A stretch of DNA of 64,000 nt from Pseudovibrio brasiliensis (GCF_018282095.1 NZ_CP074128.1:356748-420747); one strand, 5' to 3'. Shown: positions 17,964 through 27,130, counted from the stretch's first letter. Notes: a model not told the origin generated them from the sequence alone. Translations and numbers: made by a program.

Positions 17964-18314
17964 TTATTGCGCAGCAACCACAGTGAACTCAACCAGAATG
18001 TCTGGGCGAGCCATGCGCGCTTCCACACAGGCGCGCGCTGGCTTTTCGCCATCAGCAACCCATGCATCCCAAACTGCATTCATCGCTGCGAAGTCTTTCA
18101 TATCGCGCACATAAATGGTGGTGGAGAGGATTTTGTTGCGATCACTACCAGCTTGTTCCAGCAGAGCATCAACTTTTGCCAGACAGCGCCGGGTCTGTTC
18201 GGTGATGTCCCAGCTTGGATTATCTGCGGCGGTCTGGCCGCACAGATAAATGGTGCCGTTGTGCTTGACGATCTTGCTCATGCGGTGGTTGGAGTCCACG
18301 CGTTCAATGGTCAT
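17964..18314 (-). CDS. RidA family enamine/imine deaminase
   Basis: 116 aa YjgF/YER057c/UK114 protein. Family members hydrolyse reactive enamine or imine intermediates to keto acid and ammonia. The conserved core is visible: [26 protein letters not shown], and the signature [22 protein letters not shown]. The Arg in the conserved RACV position is present. It is the last gene of the operon with an FAD oxidase and two further dehydrogenase subunits, whose products would be imines, so a clean-up role is well supported by context. AGGAAG lies eight bases before the ATG. Confidence 0.93.
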   Translation of the reverse strand: MTIERVDSNHRMSKIVKHNGTIYLCGQTAADNPSWDITEQTRRCLAKVDALLEQAGSDRNKILSTTIYVRDMKDFAAMNAVWDAWVADGEKPARACVEARMARPDILVEFTVVAAQ

Positions 18315-18349
18315 AGGTTTACTTCCTGTTGTCTTGGAAAATTGAAGAG

Positions 18350-19465
18350 TTAGAGTACCTTGCGTTCAAAGCGATCAATGCGGAACGAGTTCAGATCAAA
18401 GCTGGTTTTGCCAGTGGTGATCAACTGAGTGATTACATCCCCCACCACCGGACCAAGCTGAAAGCCGTGTGCTGAGAACCCAAAAGCGTGATAGGCATTG
18501 CGTGCATTCACCCCGGCTCCGATCACCGGCAGATTGTCTGGCATATACGCTTCCAATCCAGCCCACATACGGTTGATGACGGCCTTTTTCATGATAGGAA
18601 AGAAGGTCTTAGTCGTCTCAGCAGCCAGCGCCAGTTTCTTGTAGTCCAGTGTTGTGCGGTTGTTGTCGCGGTCCGCAAAACCCTTGGCCCCTCCGCCGAT
18701 AAGGACTGTCCCGTTCTCAAACTGTTTGAACGACAGCTGTCGTGAGATCGCGCCGACCACGGGCCCCGCAAAGTGTGGCATGCGGGTGGTGATCATCAGC
18801 ATGGGCGCGCTGTGTGAGAGGGGGACATTGTCGCCCATCAAAACAGCGGTTTTGTCAGCCCAGGCGCCAGAGCAGTTGATCAGAATGCCGGCGTCATAGG
18901 TAGCCTTGTCCGTTTTAACCTGCCAGTTGTCGCCGATTTGGCGTAGAGACTGAACGGACTCGCCCTCATGAAAGACCACGCCTGCGCGCTCTGCAGCTAA
19001 TCGGTAGGCGCTGGTGGCTTTGTAGGGGATGGCATAACCGTCTTGCTCGGAGACGACACCGCCAACGCAGTTGGGGGCCACATGAGGCAGGCGTTCGCGC
19101 AGTTCTTGCTGGTTGATCTGGACTTCATGATCATAACCTAGCTCTGCTAGCTGATTGATACGGCTGCTGATTTTACCCATATCCGCATCATCGATCGCGA
19201 TGTTGATCAGGCTGCGACGGCGAAAGCCTGTGTCGGTATCCAGCTCTTGATCCAATGTTTGCCAGCGTGTCATGGCCTCTTTGGAGAGGGGGACTTCTGC
19301 AAGGTCGCGGCCCAGCAAGCGCACGCCGCCTGCATTTACGCCGGAGGCATGGCGGCCAACGTAGTCTTTTTCCAGCACCAGAGCTTTTATGCCTGCATTT
19401 GCAAGGTGATAGGCTGTTGCGCTGCCGTGGATTCCGCCGCCGATGATGAGTGCATCAAAATTCAT
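18350..19465 (-). CDS. FAD-dependent amino acid/imino acid oxidoreductase (HcnC/OoxB-like, DAO fold)
   Basis: 371 aa D-amino-acid-oxidase fold protein. The N-terminal Rossmann motif is [16 protein letters not shown]; an FAD-contacting segment [13 protein letters not shown] and the C-terminal [19 protein letters not shown] are typical. It overlaps the preceding subunit gene by 4 bases (ATGA). With that gene and the 2Fe-2S gene it forms a set like HcnABC hydrogen cyanide synthase, octopine/nopaline oxidases and heteromeric proline or D-hydroxyproline dehydrogenases. It is probably the catalytic subunit that oxidises a C-N bond to an imine. The substrate is not determinable. Confidence 0.9.
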   Translation of the reverse strand: MNFDALIIGGGIHGSATAYHLANAGIKALVLEKDYVGRHASGVNAGGVRLLGRDLAEVPLSKEAMTRWQTLDQELDTDTGFRRRSLINIAIDDADMGKISSRINQLAELGYDHEVQINQQELRERLPHVAPNCVGGVVSEQDGYAIPYKATSAYRLAAERAGVVFHEGESVQSLRQIGDNWQVKTDKATYDAGILINCSGAWADKTAVLMGDNVPLSHSAPMLMITTRMPHFAGPVVGAISRQLSFKQFENGTVLIGGGAKGFADRDNNRTTLDYKKLALAAETTKTFFPIMKKAVINRMWAGLEAYMPDNLPVIGAGVNARNAYHAFGFSAHGFQLGPVVGDVITQLITTGKTSFDLNSFRIDRFERKVL

Positions 19466-20877
19466 GCGGACACCTCGGCTGGTTTTGGTGCAGGTTGCAC
19501 TTCCTGAAAATGACTGAGTTCTTCAATGCTTAGCAGCTTTTGCGGGGAACGCAGGCGGTAGTAGCCCACCTCTGAGACAGGCTTGCTCTGCCAGTCCGCC
19601 AGCAGCTCGCTGACCGTATGTCCGCACTGGCGGCCCTGACATGGACCCATGCCGCACCGTGTTAACGCTTTGAGTGCATTGGGATCTTTCGCACCTTGCT
19701 CGAACCCGGCACGCAGTTGACCAACAGTCTGTTCCTCGCATCTACATACCAACGTTGAATTTTGCGTTGGAATGCGTTGCTGTGTTGGAGGCGCGTAGTA
19801 AGCGTCCAGAAAACGGCGGAAAGCTTTGAACGAGTTCATCGCCTTCAAATGGTTCACACTCATGCTCTTCAGATCCGCCTTATCCATCTTGCCAAGTTTG
19901 TGCATGACTTGCAGAGCAGCCAACCGGCCTGCGTGCCGAGCGGCCTCAGCACCCTGAATGCCAGCGGCGTCACCAACTACAGCAATGTGAGGGATGGAGC
20001 TCTGGCCCCAGTCGTCAAGCGTTGGAGTCCAGCAGAGCTGTTGCTCTGACCAGTGATGGTCCATACCAAGAGCGCGGGTCATGTTGAGGTTGGGAATAAC
20101 GCCCTGATGCAGGAAGATGTGGTCAGCGTTGACGGAGTGTGTGCGACCGTCCTGTTTGAACTGCAGGCCAACGGCCTTGCTCTCTCCCAGAACGCTTAGT
20201 TCGGATGCGTGGCGGAAGACCGGAACACCAGCTTTACGGATCTCGTTGAGGAGCTTCAGACCCTTGATGAGGTAAGCTGGTTTGCTCAGCGCACCGCCCA
20301 AATGTTGCAAAGCGCGACCAACACCGCCAGCTGGTGTTGTGTCGACCACCGCGTTGACGGTGACGCCGAGGCGCAGGTATTGGGCGACGATCAGATATAG
20401 CAGCGGACCTGTGCCTGCGAAGATAGCACCGTCTTTCACCATACCGTCCGATTTCAACATCACCTGCGCGCTGCCTGCGGTCATCACACCGGGAAGATGC
20501 CAACCTGCGATTGGGAATGGGCGCTCCATAGCGCCGGGGCTGATGATGAGTTCGCGGGCGACAAGGCGGTGAGTCTGGTTGTCTTGCGAGTAGAGAACTT
20601 CACCGTTCTCGCCAATGTGCCAGACATCTGCGTTCTGGTGACGGTCAATATCTGCCTCAAGGAAGGCATTCACCAGCTCTGCGCCCTCTGTGTATTCAAC
20701 ACCCAGAACGGATGGGTCCAGCAGTGGGCTTTGCGTTACATCGCGGTAGATCTGGCCGCCAGGTGTTGCCTTCCGGTCCAGAACCACAACGGAGGCGCCA
20801 AACTCCGCGGCCTGCAAGGCGGCAGACATGCCGCCGGGGCCAGCGCCGATAATGGCAAGGTCAAAAATCTCAGTCAT
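19462..20877 (-). CDS. FAD/NAD(P)-dependent oxidoreductase subunit with BFD-like Fe-S domain (HcnB/OoxA-like)
   Basis: 471 aa. The N-terminal Rossmann FAD motif is DLAIIGAGPGGMSAALQAAEFG; a second nucleotide fold is present, with HIAVVGDAAGIQGAEAARHAGRLA near residue 330. The C-terminal cysteine domain CRCEEQTV, then RCGMGPCQGRQCG, provides four Cys for a bacterioferritin-associated-ferredoxin-like [2Fe-2S] centre. This layout is that of HcnB and opine oxidase alpha subunits. The start MTEIFDLAI overlaps the stop of the small Fe-S gene by 8 bases; a start 11 codons upstream is possible. It likely passes electrons from the DAO subunit. Confidence 0.9.
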   Translation of the reverse strand: MTEIFDLAIIGAGPGGMSAALQAAEFGASVVVLDRKATPGGQIYRDVTQSPLLDPSVLGVEYTEGAELVNAFLEADIDRHQNADVWHIGENGEVLYSQDNQTHRLVARELIISPGAMERPFPIAGWHLPGVMTAGSAQVMLKSDGMVKDGAIFAGTGPLLYLIVAQYLRLGVTVNAVVDTTPAGGVGRALQHLGGALSKPAYLIKGLKLLNEIRKAGVPVFRHASELSVLGESKAVGLQFKQDGRTHSVNADHIFLHQGVIPNLNMTRALGMDHHWSEQQLCWTPTLDDWGQSSIPHIAVVGDAAGIQGAEAARHAGRLAALQVMHKLGKMDKADLKSMSVNHLKAMNSFKAFRRFLDAYYAPPTQQRIPTQNSTLVCRCEEQTVGQLRAGFEQGAKDPNALKALTRCGMGPCQGRQCGHTVSELLADWQSKPVSEVGYYRLRSPQKLLSIEELSHFQEVQPAPKPAEVSA

Positions 20878-21199
20878 GCTGCGCTCCCTCATCTGAACCA
20901 AGTGGAGCAATGGACTGCTCGGTCAGCAGCTGGCTGCGAACTTCCATGCCTTCAGAAACCTTGGCGAGGCAGGCCTGTTGGTTGGGGATGCCATCAATCT
21001 CAACAAGGCACTCAAAGCACACGCCCATCGCACAATAGGCGGAGCGCTGATCGCCGGAGACGGAGGCCAGACGGGTTTGCGTTGTGCCGGAAAGCGCCAT
21101 GGCTGCCCAAAGGCTGGAGCCTTCAGCTACCTGAACCGCCTGCCCGTTTATGGTGATGGAGACATTCGGGGTCTCGGTTTTGCGCAGTGAGCGAAACAT
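20870..21199 (-). CDS. (2Fe-2S)-binding subunit (HcnA/OoxA gamma-like)
   Basis: 109 aa ferredoxin-like protein. Three clustered cysteines in AYCAMGVCFECLVEI and a fourth in QQACL form the plant-type 2Fe-2S pattern. The N-terminal half (SITINGQAVQVAEGSSLWAAM) is the beta-grasp region. It is the first gene of the dehydrogenase part of the operon, followed by the two flavoprotein subunits with overlapping reading frames. It corresponds to HcnA and to the small subunit of heterotrimeric proline/hydroxyproline dehydrogenases. Confidence 0.91.
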   Translation of the reverse strand: MFRSLRKTETPNVSITINGQAVQVAEGSSLWAAMALSGTTQTRLASVSGDQRSAYCAMGVCFECLVEIDGIPNQQACLAKVSEGMEVRSQLLTEQSIAPLGSDEGAQHD

Positions 21200-21256
21200 T
21201 GGACCTGCCTTTTACTGGCACATTTCAATTGGGAGGCAAGCGCCTCCAAAACCGGG

Positions 21257-21319
21257 CGGATCAGGCAATTCGATGACACCGGGGTCGGGGCCGGTGGGGG
21301 AACGAGACTGCCTGATCCG
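21257..21319. repeat. Long nested inverted repeat between dctP and the oxidase genes
   Basis: CGGATCAGGCA (21257-21267) pairs exactly with TGCCTGATCCG (21309-21319). Inside it CACCGG (21277-21282) pairs with CCGGTG (21291-21296). It is located within the operon just upstream of the dctP end, so it may act as an intercistronic RNA element that adjusts expression of transporter versus oxidase genes, or as a partial terminator. Confidence 0.55.
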
Positions 21320-21344
21320 AGTGGAGACCTAGCGGTCTGAGTGC

Positions 21345-22349
21345 TTAGTTCTTGATCTTTTCAAGAATGGACTGACCCCAGTCAGCACCAACGTCGTTCA
21401 GGATCTGTGGCCATACGTCTGCGCGTACTTTCTTGGCCGCTGCTGCCAGCTCATCATCAGAGAGGCTGACGATGGTTGCGCCGTAGTCTGCCAGTTTCTG
21501 CTCAAACGCACCCTGATCGGATTCTGCTTTGGACCAACGCTTGGCTTCAAACTCTTTTGCAGCTTCTACGAGTGCTTTGCGGGAGCTTTCATCAAGACCT
21601 TCAAAACGCTCGGAGTTGATGATCAGGTACCAGACTTCAAAGTGAGTGTTCACTGGGATGTAGGTCTTCGCAACATCGCGGAAGGACGCGTAGTAGCCTT
21701 CAGCGCCTGAACCAACCACACCGTCAACAACACCGGTCTGCACAGCGGTGAAGGCTTCAGAGAATGGGATTGGGGAGCTGATGTAACCCAGCGCATCTGC
21801 GGTCAGCTGGAAGCTTTTGATGCCAGGCACACGAACCTTGATGCCTTTGTCTGCATTTGGGTCACCTGGAGCAACAGCATCACGGTTCAGCGCGATACCA
21901 CCGAAGTACACTGGATAAGCTGCCAGCATGGTGATGTCCTGCTTGGCATAAAGCTCTTTCATCGCGTCATGGATTGCGCCACCCGGTCCGTAGATCTTCT
22001 GCGCCTGCTCCCAGTTTTCTGCCACATATGGGAAGGCACTGATCTGCATTTTGCGCTCTACAGCGGTTGCTGCTGGTTGAACGGCCATGTCGATTGCGCC
22101 AACAGAGATACGCTCCTGCACGGTGGTATAGTCACCAAGTGCGCTTGCTGCGAAGATTTTCATCTTCAGGTTGCCATTGGTTGCTTTCTTCAGCTCTTCA
22201 GCAAGGTCTTTCACTTCCAGATCAACAGTTGCACCCTGCGGACGGATGTGGCTGATCTTCAGTGTTTTGGCGTGGGCGACAGATGCTGCACTTACACCAC
22301 CAATGATGGTTGCCAGCGCAAGGGTCGTTTTCAATGCCTTCAAAATCAT
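21345..22349 (-). CDS. TRAP transporter solute-binding protein (DctP family)
   Basis: 334 aa periplasmic binding protein with a Sec signal peptide (cleavage likely after VAHA). The ligand-binding core includes IKVRVPGIKSFQLTADALG, where an arginine in this region usually salt-bridges a substrate carboxylate, and SEAFTAVQTGVVDGVVGSG. It is the third gene of a dctQ-dctM-dctP order and precedes the dehydrogenase subunits, so the transported solute is probably the substrate of that oxidase (an amino or imino acid derivative is inferred). Confidence 0.93.
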   Translation of the reverse strand: MILKALKTTLALATIIGGVSAASVAHAKTLKISHIRPQGATVDLEVKDLAEELKKATNGNLKMKIFAASALGDYTTVQERISVGAIDMAVQPAATAVERKMQISAFPYVAENWEQAQKIYGPGGAIHDAMKELYAKQDITMLAAYPVYFGGIALNRDAVAPGDPNADKGIKVRVPGIKSFQLTADALGYISSPIPFSEAFTAVQTGVVDGVVGSGAEGYYASFRDVAKTYIPVNTHFEVWYLIINSERFEGLDESSRKALVEAAKEFEAKRWSKAESDQGAFEQKLADYGATIVSLSDDELAAAAKKVRADVWPQILNDVGADWGQSILEKIKN

Positions 22350-22444
22350 AGTTCACCTCTGTGTTTTGTTTTCAATCGCAACTGAGGTTGCTGTTATCGG
22401 AGCTGCTCCCACAGCTCGCTTTGGGCTCTTGTCTGGTGATGGGG

Positions 22445-23743
22445 TCAGTAACCAAAGAGCCGGGGAATGAAGAGAGACAGGTCTGACCAGAAGGAGGTCA
22501 GGAACACCACTGGCAGATAGCCAAACAGGATCAGGATCATGGCCGGGCGGATCACCTGTGTAATCGGCACCTTGCCAATGCGAGCGCCCAGATACAGGAT
22601 CGACGCGTATGGAGGGGTCACGCCGCCCATGGCTGTGTTGACGCCCATGATCGCTGCGAACTGGATCGGGCTGATGCCAATCGCTTCCATGAGTGGCAGA
22701 AGCAGCGGAGCAATCAGGATGATCGCGGTCACATCGTTCACCACCATGCCCACAAGGAAGAGCAGGATGTTGATGAGGATCAGCAGCAGGATCTTGTTCT
22801 CAGTGATGGAGAAGATAGCTTCCACCAGCTCCTGAGGAACACTTTCCAGAACGAACATCTGGGAAAGGATCATGGAGAACAGAATCATCAGCATGATCGC
22901 GCCAACGGAGGTTGCCGCCTCTTTACCTGCACCAAGGAATGTTTTGGCATCCAGACCACGGTAGATGAGGAAGCCAACAGGGATCGCGTAGATCACCGCA
23001 ACAGCTGCTGCTTCAGTTGGGGTCATGATGCCGCCGTAGATGCCGCCAAGGATGATGACGGGCATGAGCAATGCTGGAGTTGCCTTGAAACCGCGATGGC
23101 TGGCTTCCTGCACGAAGGCTTTGCCACGCGGGCGGTCTTCCAGCTTCAGGTCAAACTTGCGCGCCAGACGCAGGTTCACAACGGAGAAGCTGGACATGAT
23201 CAGCAGGCCCGGGCCGAGCGTAGCAAGGAAGCAGGCGAGAATGGAAGTATCTGTCACCCAGCCGTAGACGATCATAGTCACGCTAGGCGGGATCAGTAGG
23301 CCAAGCAGAGAAGCGTTGGCGATGAGTGCTGTGGCGTAAGCGCGTGGGTAGCCCTGCTTTTCCATCTCAGGAATGAGGAGCGGACCAATCGCAGCCACGC
23401 CGGTGAGGCCGGAGCCGGAGATCGCACCGATGAGCGCACAGCTGACAGTTGCCACAACGCCCAGGCCGCCGCGTAAGTGGCCGATGAAGATGTTGACGAA
23501 GTTGAGCAAACTGGCGGCGATGCCACTGACGCTCATAATCGTGCCGGCCAGAACAAACAGCGGAATAGCAAGCAGAACCGGATTGCCGAGCTGCTGGAAG
23601 CCCCAGAGCATGTTGCCCTTCATGATGACATCACCAGCGAAGTACATGGTCATCAGGCCCGCGCCAAAACAATAAGGCAGCGGCACGCCAAGAGTGAGCA
23701 GAATAACGAGAACTGCAACGGAAAGAAGTGCAATCTCAACCAT
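22445..23743 (-). CDS. dctM: TRAP transporter large permease subunit (DctM family)
   Basis: 432 aa, about 12 predicted membrane helices. Family segments: NPVLLAIPLFVLAGTIMSVSGI, LLGLLIPPSVTMIVYGW, and VNTAMGGVTPPYASILYLG. The start MVEIALLSVAV is chosen because it directly follows the dctQ stop by one base; upstream in-frame residues overlap dctQ and are not membrane-like. It works with the adjacent DctQ and DctP. Confidence 0.94.
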   Translation of the reverse strand: MVEIALLSVAVLVILLTLGVPLPYCFGAGLMTMYFAGDVIMKGNMLWGFQQLGNPVLLAIPLFVLAGTIMSVSGIAASLLNFVNIFIGHLRGGLGVVATVSCALIGAISGSGLTGVAAIGPLLIPEMEKQGYPRAYATALIANASLLGLLIPPSVTMIVYGWVTDTSILACFLATLGPGLLIMSSFSVVNLRLARKFDLKLEDRPRGKAFVQEASHRGFKATPALLMPVIILGGIYGGIMTPTEAAAVAVIYAIPVGFLIYRGLDAKTFLGAGKEAATSVGAIMLMILFSMILSQMFVLESVPQELVEAIFSITENKILLLILINILLFLVGMVVNDVTAIILIAPLLLPLMEAIGISPIQFAAIMGVNTAMGGVTPPYASILYLGARIGKVPITQVIRPAMILILFGYLPVVFLTSFWSDLSLFIPRLFGY

Positions 23744-23744
23744 A

Positions 23745-24260
23745 TCAGGCCAGCTCCTCTTGTTGGGAATCTGTTGTGTGTGTGGCTGATGGTGGGTAGT
23801 TGCCTGTCGCGACCTGGTAGATGTGGCGGCCAAGCTGGATTGCGGTGAAGACCATCATCAGCACAAGGCCGGTGATCAACGCCACGTCCACATAGAAGGT
23901 TGGGATGTAGAGCGTCGGGCTCTCTCTCCAGACGCGCATGGAATACTTGGTGAAGTCCCATGCCCAGTAGGTGAGCCAGCAGCCGATGACGAGGCTCAGC
24001 GCTTCGCCGATGAGCGCGAGTACGGCCACTTGCTTTGGTGTTTTGAGGAAGATCTCAAGAACGTTGGCGCGGATATGACTGTTTTCGCGCGATGCGTTGA
24101 CCGCACCGGCCATGTAAAGCCACATTGTTGGGTAAAGCAGGCTCTCTTCCAGCCCCAGAACTGGGATCTCAAGCAAGTATCGCGTGATCACCTGTACAAA
24201 CTGGCCCAATGCAACAAGGCAGATCAGCCCCGTCAGCAGCAGGCTCATTAAGCGATCCAT
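23745..24260 (-). CDS. dctQ: TRAP transporter small permease subunit (DctQ family)
   Basis: 171 aa, four predicted transmembrane helices. The NSHIRANVLEIFLK segment after helix two is the DctQ hallmark. The start ATG at 24260 has AGGGAGG about eight bases upstream; a TTG two codons earlier is an alternative. It is the first gene of the seven-gene leftward operon (dctQ-dctM-dctP-2Fe-2S-HcnB-like-HcnC-like-ridA). Confidence 0.92.
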   Translation of the reverse strand: MDRLMSLLLTGLICLVALGQFVQVITRYLLEIPVLGLEESLLYPTMWLYMAGAVNASRENSHIRANVLEIFLKTPKQVAVLALIGEALSLVIGCWLTYWAWDFTKYSMRVWRESPTLYIPTFYVDVALITGLVLMMVFTAIQLGRHIYQVATGNYPPSATHTTDSQQEELA

Positions 24261-24310
24261 CAGCAATCCTCCCTAAGTAGATGTCCGCAGTGCTGTCCGG
24301 GGAAGATTTC

Positions 24311-24329
24311 GATTTTGACCTATAAAATC
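24311..24329. promoter_or_regulatory. Candidate LysR box in the TRAP/oxidase operon promoter
   Basis: GATTTT (24311-24316) and AAAATC (24324-24329) form an inverted repeat with a 7-base spacer in the 143-base divergent region between the dctQ and LysR genes. This has the dyad form and position of a LysR recognition site; binding is inferred. Confidence 0.4.
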
Positions 24330-24403
24330 AAAGTGATTTAATCTATTAGGGTATAGAAAAAAATTATGGGGTGATTAATTGCCTCGCAATAACAGGTGGT
24401 TAC

Positions 24404-25345
24404 ATGAACCTGAGTTTTCGACAGTTGCAGGCATTTCGTGAAGTGATGCGAACCGGTTCCATCTCTGAGGCGGCACGTATTCTTGGCAGGACGCAACCTG
24501 CGGTAAGTTCTCTGATCTCCAATCTGGAACAGGAACTGGGTATCGAGCTGTTTGAGCGGCAGCGCGGCAAACTGATCCGAAAACCGGAAGCGCAGTTCTT
24601 TTTGGGAGAAGCGGAAGCCATTCTGGATCGTCTGGCGCGCTCAACACGGACCATGCGCGAGATCGGCACCCTGCAACAGGGTCGGCTCAACGTGGCGTTC
24701 ATGCCAGCGTCTTCTCAGGTGCTCGTTCCGCAGCTGATTTCTGAATTTGTGCAGGATAAGCCGGATGTGAAAGTCTCGCTGATGATGCGCGGCTCCAACG
24801 TGATTGAGGAGTGGGTCGCTTCTCAGCAGTATGACGTTGGTCTGGCTGAGACCCCTGCCCCCAATACGGCGCTGTTCACCCATGACTTCCTGCTCAACTG
24901 CATCTGTGCCCTGCGCAGTGATGATCCGCTGGCCCGCAAGGAGATGATTGAAGCGAAAGACCTCTCCGGTAAACCGCTTGCAACACTGCCAGAGATGCAC
25001 CCGAACTGCGTTTCTACGCGGATGGCCTTTGAGGACCAGAGAGCAGAGTTCAACCAACGCTTTGAGCTGCGCAACTTTTTACCTGCATTGAAACTGGTGG
25101 AAGACGGCCTGTGCTACTGCATTTGTGACCCAATGACAGCGGATGGCTATCTGAACACGGCCCGGGAGCACAGCTCGCTCGTGTTCCGCCCGTTTGCGCC
25201 TAAGGTGGTTCTGGCGATTTCCATTCTGCTGCCATCCCAACGTCCTGCATCTGCGTTGGCGGATGCCTTCGCTGCAAAGTTAATTGCGGCGGTAACAGAT
25301 ATTGAGAAGAAGCAGTGGGGAGACTTTTATGGTGGTCCACAATAG
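24404..25345 (+). CDS. LysR family transcriptional regulator of the TRAP/oxidase operon
   Basis: 313 aa. N-terminal winged helix-turn-helix (LSFRQLQAFREVMRTGSISEAA, then RTQPAVSSLISNLEQELGIELFERQRG) and effector domain from about residue 92 (GRLNVAFMPASSQVLVPQLI). The type with MNLSFRQLQAFREVM resembles OccR/NocR-like opine regulators. The ATG at 24404 has AGGTGG upstream; a GTG 11 codons earlier is less likely. Divergence from the HcnABC-like/TRAP operon makes it that operon's likely regulator, probably inducer-responsive. Confidence 0.93.
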   Translation: MNLSFRQLQAFREVMRTGSISEAARILGRTQPAVSSLISNLEQELGIELFERQRGKLIRKPEAQFFLGEAEAILDRLARSTRTMREIGTLQQGRLNVAFMPASSQVLVPQLISEFVQDKPDVKVSLMMRGSNVIEEWVASQQYDVGLAETPAPNTALFTHDFLLNCICALRSDDPLARKEMIEAKDLSGKPLATLPEMHPNCVSTRMAFEDQRAEFNQRFELRNFLPALKLVEDGLCYCICDPMTADGYLNTAREHSSLVFRPFAPKVVLAISILLPSQRPASALADAFAAKLIAAVTDIEKKQWGDFYGGPQ

Positions 25346-25357
25346 AAAAGAGATAGT

Positions 25358-25425
25358 GCGTATTCCCGATATTAGGGCCAGATAAGTCTCGGGAATACGC
25401 AGTAACGGGTGAGGTTGCCCACCCG
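25358..25425. repeat. Palindromic intergenic repeat with terminator-like hairpins
   Basis: GCGTATTCCCGA (25358-25369) and TCGGGAATACGC (25389-25400) are exact 12-base inverted arms with a 19-base loop, followed by a second small hairpin made of CGGGTG and CACCCG. It lies between convergent genes and may terminate both. The same arm sequence TCGGGAATACGC recurs at 50791-50802, so this looks like a dispersed repeat family. Confidence 0.6.
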
Positions 25426-25436
25426 ATATTTCATGT

Positions 25437-26054
25437 TCAACTAGGTTGTACGGCGCTTTGCAGCTTCTGGATCTGTGCTTCCAGCTCTGCAATCTTCTGT
25501 TCTTTTTCTTCCAGCGCCGATCTCACCCATTCTGCATCTACGCGCACAGGAATGTGCTGCGGGCAGTTGGCATCCCACGCATCAATGGTGAAGATGATCG
25601 CCTGCTCCGGGGCTGCGCGATAAGGCTGGTCGTACTCCATCAGTTGCTCAATCAGCTCAGGATCGTCTTCAATGACTTTCGCCGTGCCCCAGATCTTGAT
25701 GCGGGTCTTTTGCAGGTAGTCGATCAGGAAGATGAAGGCCTTGGAGTTGTCCTCAAGATTGCCCTGACTGATGTACTGCCGGTTGCCACGAAAATCCGCA
25801 AAACCGAGACGTCGATTGTCCAGCACCTTCAGGAAACCCATCGGGCCGCCGCGGTGCTGAATGTAGGGCTGACCATTCGCATTGGAGGTTGCCAGAAAGA
25901 AACTGCGCTGCGCGGCGATGTACTGCGCTAGGTCGTCGGTGACTTCGGTCTTCCAGCCACCACGCTCTTCCATGCTGGCATAGCCATGGCGCGAGCCTTT
26001 GCGGCTTTGGATGGCTTTGACGGTGGGCGTAAAGGCAATATCACTGGAATACAT
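25437..26054 (-). CDS. Pyridoxamine 5'-phosphate oxidase-like FMN-binding protein
   Basis: 205 aa split-barrel flavin-binding family protein. The core RSFFLATSNANGQPYIQHRGGP, then LGFADFRGNRQYISQGNL and RIKIWGTAKVIEDD, matches the general stress/pyridox_oxidase-like group. The last about 25 residues (LEEKEQKIAELEAQIQKLQ) form a predicted coiled coil, probably for oligomerisation. It is the third gene of a set with a DUF1348 protein and an AhpD-like protein. Function as FMN- or F420-type reductase is unproven. Confidence 0.85.
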   Translation of the reverse strand: MYSSDIAFTPTVKAIQSRKGSRHGYASMEERGGWKTEVTDDLAQYIAAQRSFFLATSNANGQPYIQHRGGPMGFLKVLDNRRLGFADFRGNRQYISQGNLEDNSKAFIFLIDYLQKTRIKIWGTAKVIEDDPELIEQLMEYDQPYRAAPEQAIIFTIDAWDANCPQHIPVRVDAEWVRSALEEKEQKIAELEAQIQKLQSAVQPS

Positions 26055-26068
26055 GGGGGTTCCTCCAG

Positions 26069-26533
26069 TTAAAGACCCAGATCACTCAGGCTGGCATGAT
26101 CATCCGGGCGGCGACCGAGCGGCCAATGGAACTTGCGCTCCTCCGGCTTGATTGGGTGTTCATTGATGCTCGCAATGCGGCGCTTCATCAGGCCGTCCTC
26201 TGCGAACTCCCAGTTTTCGTTGCCATATGCTCGGAACCACTGTCCGGAGTCGTCATGATACTCATAGGCAAAGCGAACGGCGATGCGATCACCTTCATAG
26301 GCCCATAGCTCTTTAATAAGGCGGTAATCGAGCTCTCGGGTCCATTTGCGAGTGAGCAGCTGCTCAATCTCGTGGCGACCGGTCACAAATTCAGCTCTGT
26401 TCCGCCATTGGCAGTCTGGCGTGTAGGCCAAAGCAACCTTTTGCGGATCCCTTGAGTTCCAGCCATCTTCCGCCGCACGGATCTTGGCGCTGGCTGTTTC
26501 CCGTGTGAACGGTGGGAGTGGTGGTCTGGTCAT
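26069..26533 (-). CDS. DUF1348 family protein (NTF2/SnoaL-like fold)
   Basis: 154 aa small protein of the nuclear-transport-factor-2 superfamily. Highly conserved DUF1348 segments are visible: [32 protein letters not shown]-like [25 protein letters not shown], and IREL-like [21 protein letters not shown]. The biochemical role of the family is not settled. The start MTRPPLPPF is chosen over a GTG-type upstream extension. It lies 14 bases from the next gene in the same operon. Confidence 0.88.
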   Translation of the reverse strand: MTRPPLPPFTRETASAKIRAAEDGWNSRDPQKVALAYTPDCQWRNRAEFVTGRHEIEQLLTRKWTRELDYRLIKELWAYEGDRIAVRFAYEYHDDSGQWFRAYGNENWEFAEDGLMKRRIASINEHPIKPEERKFHWPLGRRPDDHASLSDLGL

Positions 26534-26584
26534 GACGATCTCCGGAACGGTGGCAGGTGGATTGGGCCCCACCTGCCCGTGGTG

Positions 26585-27130
26585 TCAGGCAAGTTCTTTA
26601 GCGGCTGGGAAGTCCACTTCCGTTCCCAGAACTTCGTTCATGTAGTTGGTCAGCGTGTTCAGGGCCACATGACCAACAATCTCAATAAGCTCTGCATCGG
26701 AGTAGCCTGCATCGCGCACAGCCTGCACTTGTGCATCTGAAACCTTGCCGCGGTTCTTGACGATGGCGACTGCGAACTCAACAGCAACAGCGGCTTTCGC
26801 ATCCTCTGAGCTGCCTTTGCGGTTCTTGATGATCTCGTCTTCTGAGAGCTTGGCAAGGTTGGATGCAAGGTAGGTGTGTGCGGAGAGGCAGTAGTTACAG
26901 CCATTCAGCTCGCCAACGGCCAGCGCAAGGCGTTCACGAGTAGCGGCTGGCAATGTTCCTTTGCCAAGCGCACCGTTCAAACCGAGGTAACCTTCCAGAG
27001 TTTGCGGGCTGTTGGCAACGATGCGGAACAGGTTCGGCACGGAACCGAGCTGAGACTTAACGGCCTGAAGGGAAGCCTGAGACTCCTGAGGAGCGGCTTC
27101 GATGGAGGATGGGGTAGAAATGCGTGACAT
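26585..27130 (-). CDS. AhpD-like carboxymuconolactone decarboxylase family protein
   Basis: 181 aa all-helical protein of the peroxidase-related AhpD/CMD group. The redox motif is E74-L-N-G-C78-N-Y-C81-L-S-A-H85, the E-x3-C-x2-C-x3-H arrangement of AhpD. Family members reduce alkyl hydroperoxides or peroxiredoxins. It is the first gene of a three-gene unit and is divergent from a LysR gene. This suggests induction by an electrophile or peroxide, which is inference. Confidence 0.92.
   Translation of the reverse strand: MSRISTPSSIEAAPQESQASLQAVKSQLGSVPNLFRIVANSPQTLEGYLGLNGALGKGTLPAATRERLALAVGELNGCNYCLSAHTYLASNLAKLSEDEIIKNRKGSSEDAKAAVAVEFAVAIVKNRGKVSDAQVQAVRDAGYSDAELIEIVGHVALNTLTNYMNEVLGTEVDFPAAKELA

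Noticed and set aside
18350..21199. Calling the three dehydrogenase genes a true hydrogen cyanide synthase (hcnABC)
   Set aside because: The architecture is shared with opine oxidases and proline/hydroxyproline dehydrogenases, and the TRAP and RidA genes fit those better; sequence alone does not decide.
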